DNA of 64,000 nucleotides from Zeus faber (GCA_960531495.1 OY482855.1:1860001-1924000), one strand, 5' to 3'; shown: positions 1 through 12,608, counted from the first letter of the stretch. Notes: generated from the sequence alone by a model not told the origin. Program-made: numbers and translations.

Positions 1-3000
1 ACATGTATTTGTCGAGGTATGAGCATTTTCAGAACATTGGACGGTTTGCTGTCTAGCTGAATTAGAGAAACACCGAACCATTGTCTCTTCAGAGGTGAAT
101 GATTCAGAATGCTGCAGTACAGCATAGAAATGTTATTAATATGATGAACTATTATGTGCTTCCTAAGTTTTTCTCTAAGATTTCTATGCCCATCTAACAT
201 GTATTTGTGGAGTTAGGATCATTTTCATCATAGTGTGCACATGTGGGAAAAAACGCATTTTCAGCCGATTTAAACGTCGAAAAGGGGAATTGGTTAAACG
301 CTTCAGTCATTACTCTGTGTGACAGTGTCAGACAGTTTAAATACAATGGTGAACTAGTATATCCTGCTAAAGTGTTGTTTGTCAAACAGTTTTAGGCCCA
401 TGTAAAATGTATTTGTCGAGTTATGATCATTTTCATCATTGTGTGCACATGTGGAAAAAAACGCATTTTCAGCCGATTTAAACGTCGAAAAGGGGAATTG
501 CTTGAACGCTTCAGTCATTACTCTGTGTGACAGTGTCAGACAGTTTAAATACAATGGTGAACTAGTATATGCTGCTGAAGCGTTGTTTGTCAAACAGTTT
601 TAGGCCCATACAACATGTATTTGTCGAGGTATGAGCATTTTCAGAACATTGGACGGTTTGCTGTCCAGCTGAATTAGAGAAACACCGAACCATTGTCTCT
701 TCAGAGGGGAATGATTCAGAATGCTGCAGTACAGCATAGAAAATTTATTAATATGATGAACTATTATGTGCTTCTTAAGTGTTTCTCTCAGATTTCTATG
801 CCCATCTAACATGTATTTCTGGAGTTATGATCATTTTCAGAACTTGTGACGGTTTGCTGTCTAACTGAATTAGAGAAACACCGAACCATTGTCTCTTCAG
901 AGGTGAATGATTCAGAATGCTGCAGTACAGCATAGAAATTTAATTAATATGATGAACTATTATGTGCTTCTTAAGTGTTTCTCACAGATTTCTAGGCCCA
1001 TCTAACATGTATTTGTGGAGTTATGATCATTTTCATCATTGTGTGCACATGTGGGAAAAAACGCATTTTCAGCCGATTTAAACGTCGAAAAGGGGAATTG
1101 GTTAAACGCTTCAGTCATTACTCTGTGTGACAGTGTCAGACAGTTTAAATACAATGGTGAACTAGTATATGCTGCTAAAGTGTTGTTTGTCAAACAGTTT
1201 TAGGCCCATCTAACATGTATTTGTCGAGTTATGATCATTTTCATCATTATGTGTACGTGTGGGAAAAAACGCATTTTCAGCCGATTTAAACGTCGAAAAG
1301 GGGAATTGCTTAAACGCTTCAGTCATTACTCTGTATGACAGTGTCAGACAGTTTAAATACAATGGTGAACTAGTATATGCTGCTAAAGCGTTGTTTGTCA
1401 AACAGTTTTAGGCCCATACAACATGTATTTATCGAGGTATGAGCATTTTCAGAACATTGGACGGTTTGCTGTCTAGCTGAATTAGAGAAACACCGAACCA
1501 TTGTCTCTTCAGAGGTGAATGATTCAGAATGCTGCAGTACAGCATAGACATTTTATTAATATGATGAACTATTATGTGCTTCCTAAGTTTTTCTCTCAGA
1601 TTTCTATGCCCATCTAACATGTATTTCTGGAGTTATGATCATTTTCAGAACTTGTGACGGTTTGCTGTCTAACTGAATTAGAGAAACACCGAACCATTGT
1701 CTCTTCAGAGGTGAATGATTCAGAATGCTGCAGTACAGCATAGAAATTTAATTAATATGATGAACTATTATGTGCTTCTTAAGTGTTTCTCACAGATTTC
1801 TAGGCCCATCTAACATGTATTTGTGGAGTCATGATCATTTTCATCATTATGTGTACATGTGGGAAAAAACGCATTTTCAGCCGATTTAAACGTCGAAAAG
1901 GGGAATTGCTTGAACGCTTCAGTCATTACTCTGTGTGACAGTGTCAGACAGTTTAAATACAATGGTGAACTAGTATATGCTGCTGAAGCGTTGTTTGTCA
2001 AACAGTTTTAGGCCCATACAACATGTATTTATCGAGGTATGAGCATTTTCAGAACATTGGACGGTTTGCTGTCTAGCTGAATTAGAGAAACACCGAACCA
2101 TTGTCTCTTCAGAGGTGAATGATTCAGAATGCTGCAGTACAGCATAGAAAATTTATTAATATGATGAACTATTATGTGCTTCCTAAGTTTTTCTCTCAGA
2201 TTTCTATGCCCATCTAACATGTATTTGTGGAGTTAGGATCATTTTCATCATAGTGTGCACATGTGGGAAAAAACGCATTTTCAGCCGATTTAAACGTCGA
2301 AAAGGGGAATTGGTTAAACGCTTCAGTCATTACTCTGTGTGACAGTGTCAGACAGTTTAAATACAATGGTGAACTAGTATATGCTGCTAAAGTGTTGTTT
2401 GTCAACCAGTTTTAGGCCCATCTAACATGTATTTGTCGAGTTATGATCATTTTCATCATTATGTGTACGTGTGGGAAAAAACGCATTTTCAGCCGATTTA
2501 AACGTCGAAAAGGGGAATTGGTTAAACGCTTCAGTCATTACTCTGTGTGACAGTGTCAGACAGTTTAAATACAATGGTGAACTAGTATATGCTGCTAAAG
2601 TATTGTTTGTCAACCAGTTTTAGGCCCATCTAACATGTATTTGTCGAGTTATGATCATTTTCATCATTATGTGTACGTGTGGGAAAAAACGCATTTTCAG
2701 CCGATTTAAACGTCGAAAAGGGGAATTGCTTAAACGCTTCAGTCATTACTCTGTGTGACAGTGTCAGACAGTTTAAATACAATGGTGAACTAGTATATGC
2801 TGCAAAAGTGTTGTTTGTCAAACAGTTTTGGGCCCATACAACATGTATTTGACGAGGTATGAGCATTTTCAGAACATTGGACGGTTTGCTGTCTAGCTGA
2901 ATTAGAGAAACACCGAACTATTGTCTCTTCAGAGGTGAATGATTCAGAATGCTGCAGTACAGCATAGAAAATTTATTAATATGATGAACTATTATGTGCT

Positions 3001-3662
3001 TCCTAAGTTTTTCTCTCAGATTTCTATGCCCATCTAACATGTATTTGTCGAGGTATGAGCATTTTCAGAACATTGGACGGTTTGCTGTCTAGCTGAATTA
3101 GAGTAACACCGAACCATTGTCTCTTCAGAGGGGAATGATTCAGAATGCTGCAGTACAGCATAGAAAATGTATTAATATGATGAACTATTATGTGCTTCCT
3201 AAGTTTTTCTCTCAGATTTCTATGCCCATCTAACATGTATTTGTGGAGTTAGGATCATTTTCATCATAGTGTGCACATGTGGGAAAAAAGGCATTTTCAG
3301 CCGATTTAAACGTCGAAAAGGGGAATTGGTTAAACGCTTCAGTCATTACTCTGTGTGACAGTGTCAGACAGTTTAAATACAATGGTGAACTAGTATATGC
3401 TGCTAAAGTGTTGTTTGTCAACCAGTTTTAGGCCCATCTAACATGTATTTGTCGAGTTATGATCATTTTCATCATTATGTGTACGTGTGGGAAAAAACGC
3501 ATTTTCAGCCGATTTAAACGTCGAAAAGGGGAATTGGTTAAACGCTTCAGTCATTACTCTGTGTGACAGTGTCAGACAGTTTAAATACAATGGTGAAGTA
3601 TATGCTGCTAAAGTGTTGTTTGTCAAACAGTTTTAGTCCCATACAACATGTATTTGTCGAGT
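1..3662 (-). repeat. A/B satellite array, left (minus-oriented), 196/208-bp monomers
   Basis: A tandem array of two related monomers, read on the minus strand. Using ACATGTATTT as phase marker, B monomers (196 bp) start at 1, 613, 809, 1421, 1617, 2021, 2841 and 3037. A monomers (208 bp) start at 197, 405, 1005, 1213, 1813, 2217, 2425, 2633, 3233 and 3441; the last is 205 bp because of a 3-bp deletion near 3597. The order is B AA BB AA BB A B AAA BB AA. A and B share roughly 30-40 bp at each end (ACATGTATTT...GATCATTTTCA and TAGGCCCATCTA) but differ in their cores. A has a core with CAGCCGATTTAAACGTCG; B has one with CTGCAGTACAGCAT. Copies are highly similar, which suggests recent homogenisation. 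I do not recognise the family. The repeated 63-79-codon open frames are a by-product of the monomer sequence. Confidence 0.95.
613..1420 (-). repeat. 808-bp higher-order repeat unit (B' B'' A A)
   Basis: This is the clearest higher-order unit of the left array: B' at 613, B'' at 809, A at 1005 and A at 1213. The same order restarts exactly 808 bp later (B' 1421, B'' 1617, A 1813), but the second A is then missing. B' carries GTCGAGGTATGAGCATTTTC after the phase marker, whereas B'' carries CTGGAGTTATGATCATTTTC and ACTTGTGACGG. The two B subtypes therefore occupy fixed positions, which is the defining property of a higher-order repeat. Later units in the array are incomplete or expanded (B AAA, then BB AA). 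Confidence 0.85.
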
Positions 3663-3668
3663 CGAAAA
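3655..3668. other. Junction of A/B satellite with A-rich satellite
   Basis: The A/B array stops about 15 bp into a new monomer (ACATGTATTTGTCGAG) and continues directly as TCGAAAAACTTCAAAATATA of the second satellite. Both families contain GTCGA near the join, so a short microhomology of about 4-5 bp may have guided it. No target-site duplication or transposon terminus is visible. Confidence 0.75.
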
Positions 3669-4207
3669 ACTTCAAAATATACAACGCCGAAAAATATCAC
3701 AAATACTTCAAAATTTACAACCCAGATAAATATCCCAAAAACGACTTACGGAAAATGTCGAAAAACGTCAAAATACACAACGCCAAAAAATGTCCCAAAA
3801 ACGTCAAAATATACAACCCAGGTAATATCCCAAAAACGATATAAAACTATGTCGAAAAACGTCAAAATATACAACGCCAAAAAATATCCCAAAAACTACA
3901 TAATACTATGTCGAAAAACATCAAAATATACCACGTCGAAAAATATCACAATAACGTAAAAATATACAACCCAGATAAATATCCCAAAAAACGACATAAT
4001 ATACGATGTCGAAAAAAGTCAACATATACAACACCAAAAAATGTCCCAAAAACGTCAAAATATACAACCCAGAAAAAAATCCCAAAAACGATATATTACT
4101 ATGTCGAAAAACGTCAAAATATACAACGCCAAAAAATATCCCAGATAATACATTATACTATGTCGAAAAAAGTCAAAATATACAACGCCAAATATGTCCC
4201 AAAAACG

Positions 4208-6106
4208 TCAAAATATACAACCCAGAGAAATATCCCAAAAACGACATAATACTATGTCAAAAAACGTCCAAATATACAACACGAAAAAATTTCCCAAAAA
4301 CGACATAATACTATGTTGAAAAACGTCAAAATATACCACGTCGAAAAATATCACAATAACGTAAAAATATACAACCCAGATAAATATTCCAAAAACGACA
4401 TACTTGTTACGTCGAAAAAAGTCAAAATATACAATGCCAAAATATGTCCAAAGACGTCAAAATATACAACCCAGATAAATATCCCAAGAACGACATACTT
4501 GTTACGTCGAAAAAAGGCAAAATATACAACACCAAAAAATATCCCAAAAACTACATAATACTATGTCGAAAAACGTCAAAATATACAACGCCAAAATATG
4601 TCCCAAAAACGTCAAAATATACAACCCAGATAAATATCCCAAAAACAATATATTACTATGTCGAAAAACGTCAAAAAATACAACGCCAAAAAATATCCCA
4701 AAAACTACATAATACTATGTCGAAGAACGTCAAAATATACAACGCCGAAAAATATCACAAATACTTCAAAATTTACAACCCAGATAAATATTCCAAAAAT
4801 GACATGATACTATCCCGAAAAACGTCAAAATATACAACGCCGAAAAATATCCCAAAAACGACATACTATACTATGTCAAAAAAAGTCAAAATATACAACA
4901 CCAAAAAATATCCCAAAAACTACATAATACTATGTCGAAAAACATCAAAATATACAACACCAAAAAATATCCCAAAAACTACATAATACTATGTCGAAAA
5001 ACATCAAAATATACCACGTCGAAAAATATCACAATAACGTAAAAATATACAACCCAGATAAATATCCCAAAAAACGACATAATATACTATGTCGAAAAAA
5101 GTCAAAATATACAGCGCCAAAAAATGTCCCAAAAACGTCAAAATATACAACCCAGATAAAAATCCCAAAAACGATATATTACTATGTCGAAAAACGTCAA
5201 AATATACAACGCCAAAAATTATCCCAAAAACTACATAATACTATGTCGAAAAACGTCAAAATATACCACGTCGAAAAATATCACAAAAACTTCAAAATAT
5301 ACAACCCAGATAAATATTCCAAAAATGACTTACTAAACTATGTCGAAAAAAGCCAAAATATACAACGCCAAAATATGTCCCAAAAACGTCAAACTTTACA
5401 ACCCAGATAAATATCCCAAAAATGACATAATACTATGCCGAAAAACGTCAAAATATACAACGCCAAAAAATATCCCAAAAACGACATAATACTATATCGA
5501 AAAACGTCAAAATATACAACGCCAAAATATGTCCCAAAAACGTCAAACTTTACAACCCAGATAAATATCCCAAAAATGACATAATACTATGCCGAAAAAC
5601 GTCAAAATATACAACGCCGAAAAATATCCCAAAAACGACATACTATATTTGTCAAAAAAAGTCAAAATATACAGCGCCAAAAAATGTCCCAAAAACGTCA
5701 AAATATACAACCCAGATAAAAATCCCAAAAACGATTTATTACCATGTCGAAAAACGTCAAAATATACAACGCCAAAAAATATCCCAAAAACTGCATAATA
5801 CTATGTCGAAAAACGTCAAAATATACCACGTCGAAAAATATCACAATAACGTAAAAATATACAACCCAGATAAATATTCCAAAAATGACATACTAAACTA
5901 TGTCGAAAAAAGCCAAAATATACAGCGCCAAAATATGTCCAAAAACGTCAAAATATACAACCCAGATAAATATCCCAAAAAAGGACATAATATACTATGT
6001 CGAAAAAAGTCAACATACACAACACCAAAAAATATCCCAAAAACTACATAATACTATGTCAAAAAACGTAAAAAAATATACCATGCCGAAAAATATCACA
6101 AATACT
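4208..6106. repeat. 1,899-bp tandem duplication, copy 1
   Basis: This block is followed immediately by a second copy at a constant offset of 1,899 bp. Reading the two side by side I found no difference, including in rare variants such as AACACGAAAAAATTTCCC (near 4278/6177) and TCAAACTTTACAACCC (near 5389 and 7288). The left limit is set where upstream similarity fails (AAACGTC against TACTTC just before TCAAAATATACAACCCAGAG). Copies this alike imply either a very recent unequal crossover or an assembly duplication. Confidence 0.9.
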
Positions 6107-8005
6107 TCAAAATATACAACCCAGAGAAATATCCCAAAAACGACATAATACTATGTCAAAAAACGTCCAAATATACAACACGAAAAAATTTCCCAAAAAC
6201 GACATAATACTATGTTGAAAAACGTCAAAATATACCACGTCGAAAAATATCACAATAACGTAAAAATATACAACCCAGATAAATATTCCAAAAACGACAT
6301 ACTTGTTACGTCGAAAAAAGTCAAAATATACAATGCCAAAATATGTCCAAAGACGTCAAAATATACAACCCAGATAAATATCCCAAGAACGACATACTTG
6401 TTACGTCGAAAAAAGGCAAAATATACAACACCAAAAAATATCCCAAAAACTACATAATACTATGTCGAAAAACGTCAAAATATACAACGCCAAAATATGT
6501 CCCAAAAACGTCAAAATATACAACCCAGATAAATATCCCAAAAACAATATATTACTATGTCGAAAAACGTCAAAAAATACAACGCCAAAAAATATCCCAA
6601 AAACTACATAATACTATGTCGAAGAACGTCAAAATATACAACGCCGAAAAATATCACAAATACTTCAAAATTTACAACCCAGATAAATATTCCAAAAATG
6701 ACATGATACTATCCCGAAAAACGTCAAAATATACAACGCCGAAAAATATCCCAAAAACGACATACTATACTATGTCAAAAAAAGTCAAAATATACAACAC
6801 CAAAAAATATCCCAAAAACTACATAATACTATGTCGAAAAACATCAAAATATACAACACCAAAAAATATCCCAAAAACTACATAATACTATGTCGAAAAA
6901 CATCAAAATATACCACGTCGAAAAATATCACAATAACGTAAAAATATACAACCCAGATAAATATCCCAAAAAACGACATAATATACTATGTCGAAAAAAG
7001 TCAAAATATACAGCGCCAAAAAATGTCCCAAAAACGTCAAAATATACAACCCAGATAAAAATCCCAAAAACGATATATTACTATGTCGAAAAACGTCAAA
7101 ATATACAACGCCAAAAATTATCCCAAAAACTACATAATACTATGTCGAAAAACGTCAAAATATACCACGTCGAAAAATATCACAAAAACTTCAAAATATA
7201 CAACCCAGATAAATATTCCAAAAATGACTTACTAAACTATGTCGAAAAAAGCCAAAATATACAACGCCAAAATATGTCCCAAAAACGTCAAACTTTACAA
7301 CCCAGATAAATATCCCAAAAATGACATAATACTATGCCGAAAAACGTCAAAATATACAACGCCAAAAAATATCCCAAAAACGACATAATACTATATCGAA
7401 AAACGTCAAAATATACAACGCCAAAATATGTCCCAAAAACGTCAAACTTTACAACCCAGATAAATATCCCAAAAATGACATAATACTATGCCGAAAAACG
7501 TCAAAATATACAACGCCGAAAAATATCCCAAAAACGACATACTATATTTGTCAAAAAAAGTCAAAATATACAGCGCCAAAAAATGTCCCAAAAACGTCAA
7601 AATATACAACCCAGATAAAAATCCCAAAAACGATTTATTACCATGTCGAAAAACGTCAAAATATACAACGCCAAAAAATATCCCAAAAACTGCATAATAC
7701 TATGTCGAAAAACGTCAAAATATACCACGTCGAAAAATATCACAATAACGTAAAAATATACAACCCAGATAAATATTCCAAAAATGACATACTAAACTAT
7801 GTCGAAAAAAGCCAAAATATACAGCGCCAAAATATGTCCAAAAACGTCAAAATATACAACCCAGATAAATATCCCAAAAAAGGACATAATATACTATGTC
7901 GAAAAAAGTCAACATACACAACACCAAAAAATATCCCAAAAACTACATAATACTATGTCAAAAAACGTAAAAAAATATACCATGCCGAAAAATATCACAA
8001 ATACT
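6107..8005. repeat. 1,899-bp tandem duplication, copy 2
   Basis: Second copy of the block starting at 4208. Similarity to the sequence after copy 1 ends near 8019, where CCCAGAGAAAT is replaced by CTCAGATAAATAAGCC. Downstream the satellite continues with more ordinary, diverged units to about 8690. The variant string CCAGAGAAATATCCC occurs at the start of both copies. Confidence 0.9.
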
Positions 8006-8689
8006 TCAAAATATACAACTCAGATAAATAAGCCAAAAACGACATCCAAAAAAAGTCGAAAAACGTCTATATATACAACGCCAAAAAATATCCCAAAAAT
8101 GACATAATACCATGTCGAAAAACGTCAAAATATAAAACGCCGAAAAATATCCCAAAAACTACATATTATACTATGTCGAAAAAAGTCAAAATATACAACT
8201 CCAAAAAATATCCCAAAAACTAGAGAATACTATGTCGAAAAATGTCAAAATATACAACGCCGAAAAATGTCACAAATACTTCAAAGTATACAACCCAGAT
8301 AAATATTCCAAAAACGACATACTTGTTACGTCGAAAAAAGTCAAAATATACAACGCCAAAATATGTCCAAAGACGTCAAAATATACAACCCAGATAAAAA
8401 TCCCAAGAACGACATACTTGTTACGTCGAAAAAAGTCAAAATATACAACACCAAAAAATATCCCAAAAACTACATAATACTATGTCAAAAAACGTCAAAA
8501 TATACAACGCCAAAATATGTCCCTAAAACGTCAAAATATACAACCCTGAGAAATATCCCAAAAACAATTTATTACTATGTCGAAAAACGTCAAAAAATAC
8601 AACGCCAAAAAATATCCCAAAAACTACATAATAATAGGTCGAAGAACGTCAAAATATACAACACCAAAAAACATCCCAAAAACTACATA

Positions 8690-8700
8690 ATTCCTATCTG
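8690..8700. other. Junction of A-rich satellite with inverted A/B array
   Basis: The A-rich satellite ends with AACTACATAAT. After a few unassigned bases (TCCTAT) the sequence enters the middle of an A monomer at CTGTCACTGTCACACAGAG. The entry point is inside a monomer, unlike the left junction, which lies near a monomer start. The two edges are therefore not simple mirror images of one breakpoint. Confidence 0.75.
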
Positions 8701-8975
8701 TCACTGTCACACAGAGTAATGACTGTAGCTTTTAACCAATTCGCCTTTTTTCGACGTTTAAATCGGCTGAAAATGCATTTTTTCCCACATGTGCACACTA
8801 TGATGAAAATGATCATAACTCCACAAATACATGTTAGATGGGCATAGAAATCTGTGAGAAACATTTAAGAAGCACATAATAGTTCATCATATTAATTTAA
8901 TTTCTATGCTGTACTGCAGCATTCTGAATCATTCACCTCTGAAGAGACAATGGTTCAGTGTTTCTCTAATTCAGC

Positions 8976-9159
8976 TAGACAGCAAACCGTCCAAAGTTCT
9001 GAAAATTATCATAACTCGAAAAATTCATGTTAGATGGGCTTAAAACTCTGTGAGAAACACTTATGGACCACATAATAGTTCATCATATTAATCAAATTTC
9101 TATGCTGTACTGCAGCATTCTGAACCATTCACCTTTGATGAGACAATGGTTCAGTGTTT
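8976..9159 (+). repeat. Shuffled satellite segment, also at 12358-12541
   Basis: About 184 bp here match 12358-12541 (offset 3,382), including rare variants shared only by these two places: GAAAATTATCATAACTCGAA, AATTCATGTTAG and CTTATGGACCACATAATAG. Similarity fails on the right at CAGATTC against TCTCTAATTC. The block overlaps a second duplicated block that begins at 9101. Confidence 0.8.
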
Positions 9160-9491
9160 CAGATTCAGCTAGACAGCAAACCGTCCAAAGTTCTGACGTG
9201 ATCAAAACTCCACAAATACATGTTAGATGGGCCTAGAGGTCTGTGAGAAACACTTAAGAAGCACATAATAGTTCCTCATATTAGATTTCAATGGTGTACG
9301 GCAGCATTCTGAATCATTCACCTATAAAGAGACAAAGGTTCGGTGTTTCTCTAATTCAGCTAGACCGCAAATCGTCCAAAGTTCTGAAAATGATCATAAC
9401 TCGAAAAATACATTTTATATGGGCCTAAAACTGTTTGACCAACAACACTTTAGCAGCATATACTAGTTCATCATTGTATTTAAACTGTCTG
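9101..9491 (+). repeat. 391-bp segmental duplication within right array, copy 1
   Basis: This segment is repeated at 11694-12084 (offset 2,593) without a difference I could find. It includes private features: a deletion giving GTGTTTCAGATTCAGC, the CTGACGTGATCAAAACTCC variant, ATTAGATTTCAATGGTGTAC, and a TAGACCGCAAATCGTCC variant. It spans the end of one B, a complete B and the start of an A. Confidence 0.88.
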
Positions 9492-11029
9492 TCACTGTCA
9501 CACAGAGTAATGACTGTAGCTTATAACCAATTCGCCTTTTCGACGTTTAAATCGGCTGAAAATGCGTTTTTTCCCACATGTGCACACTATGATGAAAATG
9601 ATCATAACTCGACAAATACATTTTATTTGGGCCTAAAACTGTTTGACAAACAACACTTTAGCAGCATATACTAGTTCACTATTGTATTTAAACTGTCTGG
9701 CACTGTCACACAGAGTAATGACTGAAGTGTTTAACCAATTCGCCTTTTCGACGTTTAAATCGGCTGAAAATGTGTATTTTCCCACATGTGCACACTATGA
9801 TCAAAATGATCAAACCCTGACAAATACATTTTAAATGGGCCTAAAACTGTTTGACATACAACACTTTAGCAGCACATACTAGTTATTCATTGTATTTAAA
9901 CTGTCTGACACTGTCACACAGAGTAATGACTGAAGCTTTAAACCAAATCGCCTTTTCGACGTTTAAATCGGCTGAAAACGCATTTTTTCCCACATGTGCA
10001 CACTATGATGAAAATGATCATAACTCAACAAATACATATTAGATGGGCCTAGAACTCTGTGAGAAACACTTAAGAAGGACATAATAGTTCATCATATTAA
10101 TTACATTTCTATGCTGTACTGCAGCATTCTGAATCATTCACCGCTGAAGAGACAATGGTTCGGTGTTTCTCTAATTCAGCTAGACAGCAAACCGTTCAAA
10201 GTTCTGAAAATGCTCATAACTCAACAAATACATGTTGTATGGGACTAAAACTGTTTGACAAACAACACTTTAGCAGCACATACTAGTTCATCATAGTATT
10301 TAAACTGAAGTATTTTAATGACTGAAGCATTTAACCAATTCGCCTTTTCGATGTTTCAATCGGCTGAAAATGCGTTTTTTCCCACATGTGGACACTATGA
10401 TGAAAATGATCATAACTCGACAAATACATTTTAAATGGGCCTAAAACTGTTTGACAAACAACACTTTAGCAGCACATACTAGTTCATCATTGCATTTAAA
10501 CTGTCTGACACTGTCACACAGAGTAATGACTGAAGCTTTTAACCAATTCGCCATTTCGACGTTTAAATATGCTGAAAATGCGGTTTTTCCCACATGTGCA
10601 CACTATGATGAAAATGATCAGAACTCCAGAAATACATGTTAGATGGGCCTAAAACTGTGAGAAACACTTAAGAAGCACAAAATAGTTCATCATATAAATT
10701 ACATTTCTATGCTGTACTGCAGCATTCTGAATCATTCACCGCTGAAGAGACAATGGTTCGGTGTTTCTCTAATTCAGCTAGACAGCAAACCGTCAAAAGT
10801 TCTGAAAATGATCATAACTCCACAAATACATGTTAGATGGGCATAGTAATCCGTGAGAAACACTTAAGAAGCACATAATAGTTCATCATTTTAATTAAAT
10901 TTCTATGCTGTACTGCAGCATTCTGAATCATTCACTTATGAAGAGACAATGGTTTGGTGTTTCTCTAACACAGCTAGACAGCAAACCGTTCAAAGTTCTG
11001 AAAATGCTCATAACTCGACAAATACATGT

Positions 11030-11427
11030 TGTATGGGACTAAAACTGTTTGACAAGCAACACTTTAGCAGCACAGACTAGTTCATCATATTAATTAAATT
11101 TCTATGCTGTACTGCAGCATTCTGAATCATTCACCTCTGAAGAGACAATGGTTCGGTGTTTCTCTAATTCAGCTAGATACCAAACCGTCCAAAGTTCTGA
11201 AAATGATCATAACTCGAAAAATACATGTTGTATGGGACTAAAACTGTTTGACAAGCAACACTTTAGCAGCACAGACTAGTTCATCATATTAATTAAATTT
11301 CTATGCTGTACTGCAGCATTCTGAATCATTCACCTCTGAAGAGACAATGGTTCGGTGTTTCTCTAATTCAGCTAGATACCAAACCGTCCAAAGTTCTGAA
11401 AATGATCATAACTCGAAAAATACATGT
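11030..11427 (+). repeat. Two tandem A/B hybrid monomers (199 bp each)
   Basis: Two consecutive 199-bp units (11030-11228 and 11229-11427). Each begins with A-type sequence (GGGACTAAAACTGTTTGACA, CAACACTTTAGCAGCAC) and switches to B-type sequence after TAGTTCATCAT (ATTAATTAAATTTCTATGCTG). The switch is in a stretch common to A and B, as expected for recombination between the two monomer types. The two hybrids are essentially identical, including the AGCTAGATACCAAACCG variant, so the hybrid was duplicated after it formed. Confidence 0.88.
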
Positions 11428-11693
11428 TAGATGGGCCTAAAACTCTGTGAGAAACACTTATGGGGCTCATAATAGTTCATCATATTAATCAAATTTCTAT
11501 GCTGTACTGTAGCATTGTGAATCATTCACTTATGAAGAGACAATGGTTCGGTGTTTCTCTAATTCAGCTAGACAGCAAACTGTCCAAAGTTCTGAAAATG
11601 ATCATAACTCCACAAATACATGTTAGATGGGTCTAGAACTCTGTGAGAAAAACTGAAGAAGCACATAAAAGTTCATCAAATTAATTAAATTCA

Positions 11694-12084
11694 TATGCTG
11701 TACTGCAGCATTCTGAACCATTCACCTTTGATGAGACAATGGTTCAGTGTTTCAGATTCAGCTAGACAGCAAACCGTCCAAAGTTCTGACGTGATCAAAA
11801 CTCCACAAATACATGTTAGATGGGCCTAGAGGTCTGTGAGAAACACTTAAGAAGCACATAATAGTTCCTCATATTAGATTTCAATGGTGTACGGCAGCAT
11901 TCTGAATCATTCACCTATAAAGAGACAAAGGTTCGGTGTTTCTCTAATTCAGCTAGACCGCAAATCGTCCAAAGTTCTGAAAATGATCATAACTCGAAAA
12001 ATACATTTTATATGGGCCTAAAACTGTTTGACCAACAACACTTTAGCAGCATATACTAGTTCATCATTGTATTTAAACTGTCTG
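11694..12084 (+). repeat. 391-bp segmental duplication within right array, copy 2
   Basis: Partner of 9101-9491. Its left neighbour (AATTCATATGCTG) differs from that of copy 1, so the duplication edge is sharp. To its right the A monomer diverges at ACACTGTCACCGAGAG. Confidence 0.88.
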
Positions 12085-12608
12085 ACACTGTCACCGAGAG
12101 TAATGACTGAAGCTTTTAACCAATTCGCCTTTTCGACGTTTAAATCGGCTGAAAATGCATTTTTCCCCACATGTGCACACTATGATGAAAATTATCATAA
12201 CTCCACAAAAACATGTTAGATGGGTCTAGAAGTCTGTGAGAAACACTTAAGAAGCACATAATAGTTCATCATATTAATTAAATTTCTATGCTGTACTGCA
12301 GCATTCTGAATCATTCACCTCTGAAGAGACAATGGGTCGGTGTTTCTCTAATTCAGTTAGACAGCAAACCGTCCAAAGTTCTGAAAATTATCATAACTCG
12401 AAAAATTCATGTTAGATGGGCTTAAAACTCTGTGAGAAACACTTATGGACCACATAATAGTTCATCATATTAATCAAATTTCTATGCTGTACTGCAGCAT
12501 TCTGAACCATTCACCTTTGATGAGACAATGGTTCAGTGTTTCTCTAATTCAGCTAGAAAGCAAACCGTTCAAAGTTCTGAAACTGCTCATAACTCGACAA
12601 ATAGATGT

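Larger units (their letters stand above)
3661..8697. repeat. A-rich, G-poor satellite (59-bp and ~35-bp units)
   Basis: About 5 kb of tandem repeats. A typical unit of about 59 bp reads CGAAAAACGTCAAAATATAC, then AACGCCAAAAAATATCCCAA, then AAACTACATAATACTATGT. A shorter ~35-bp variant lacks the ACATAATACTATGT part. A second subtype has AACCCAGATAAATATCCC in place of AACGCCAAAAAATATCCC. On the + strand G is scarce and mostly sits in CpG or in TATGTCG. Units alternate irregularly, so a strict higher-order period is not seen outside the 1,899-bp duplication. The Lys/Tyr/Asn-rich open frames up to 180 codons arise because the repeat has few stop codons in two frames. They have no start context, domain or unique sequence and are not called as genes. 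Family not recognised. Confidence 0.93.

Noticed and set aside
1002..1193. 63-codon frames repeated every 208 bp in both A/B arms
   Set aside because: They fall at the same place in each A monomer, start with TTG in many copies, and show no sign of selection on codons; they are part of the satellite.
1213..1420. CENP-B box in the A monomer (region around CGATTTAAACGTCG)
   Set aside because: The required TTCG, A and CGGG positions do not line up on either strand.
1..3662. CRISPR array
   Set aside because: Repeats are 196-208 bp, head to tail, without unique spacers, and the sequence is eukaryotic.
4444..4986. 180-codon Lys/Tyr-rich frame and its copy at 6343-6885
   Set aside because: Pure satellite translation, open in more than one frame, and duplicated exactly with the 1,899-bp block.
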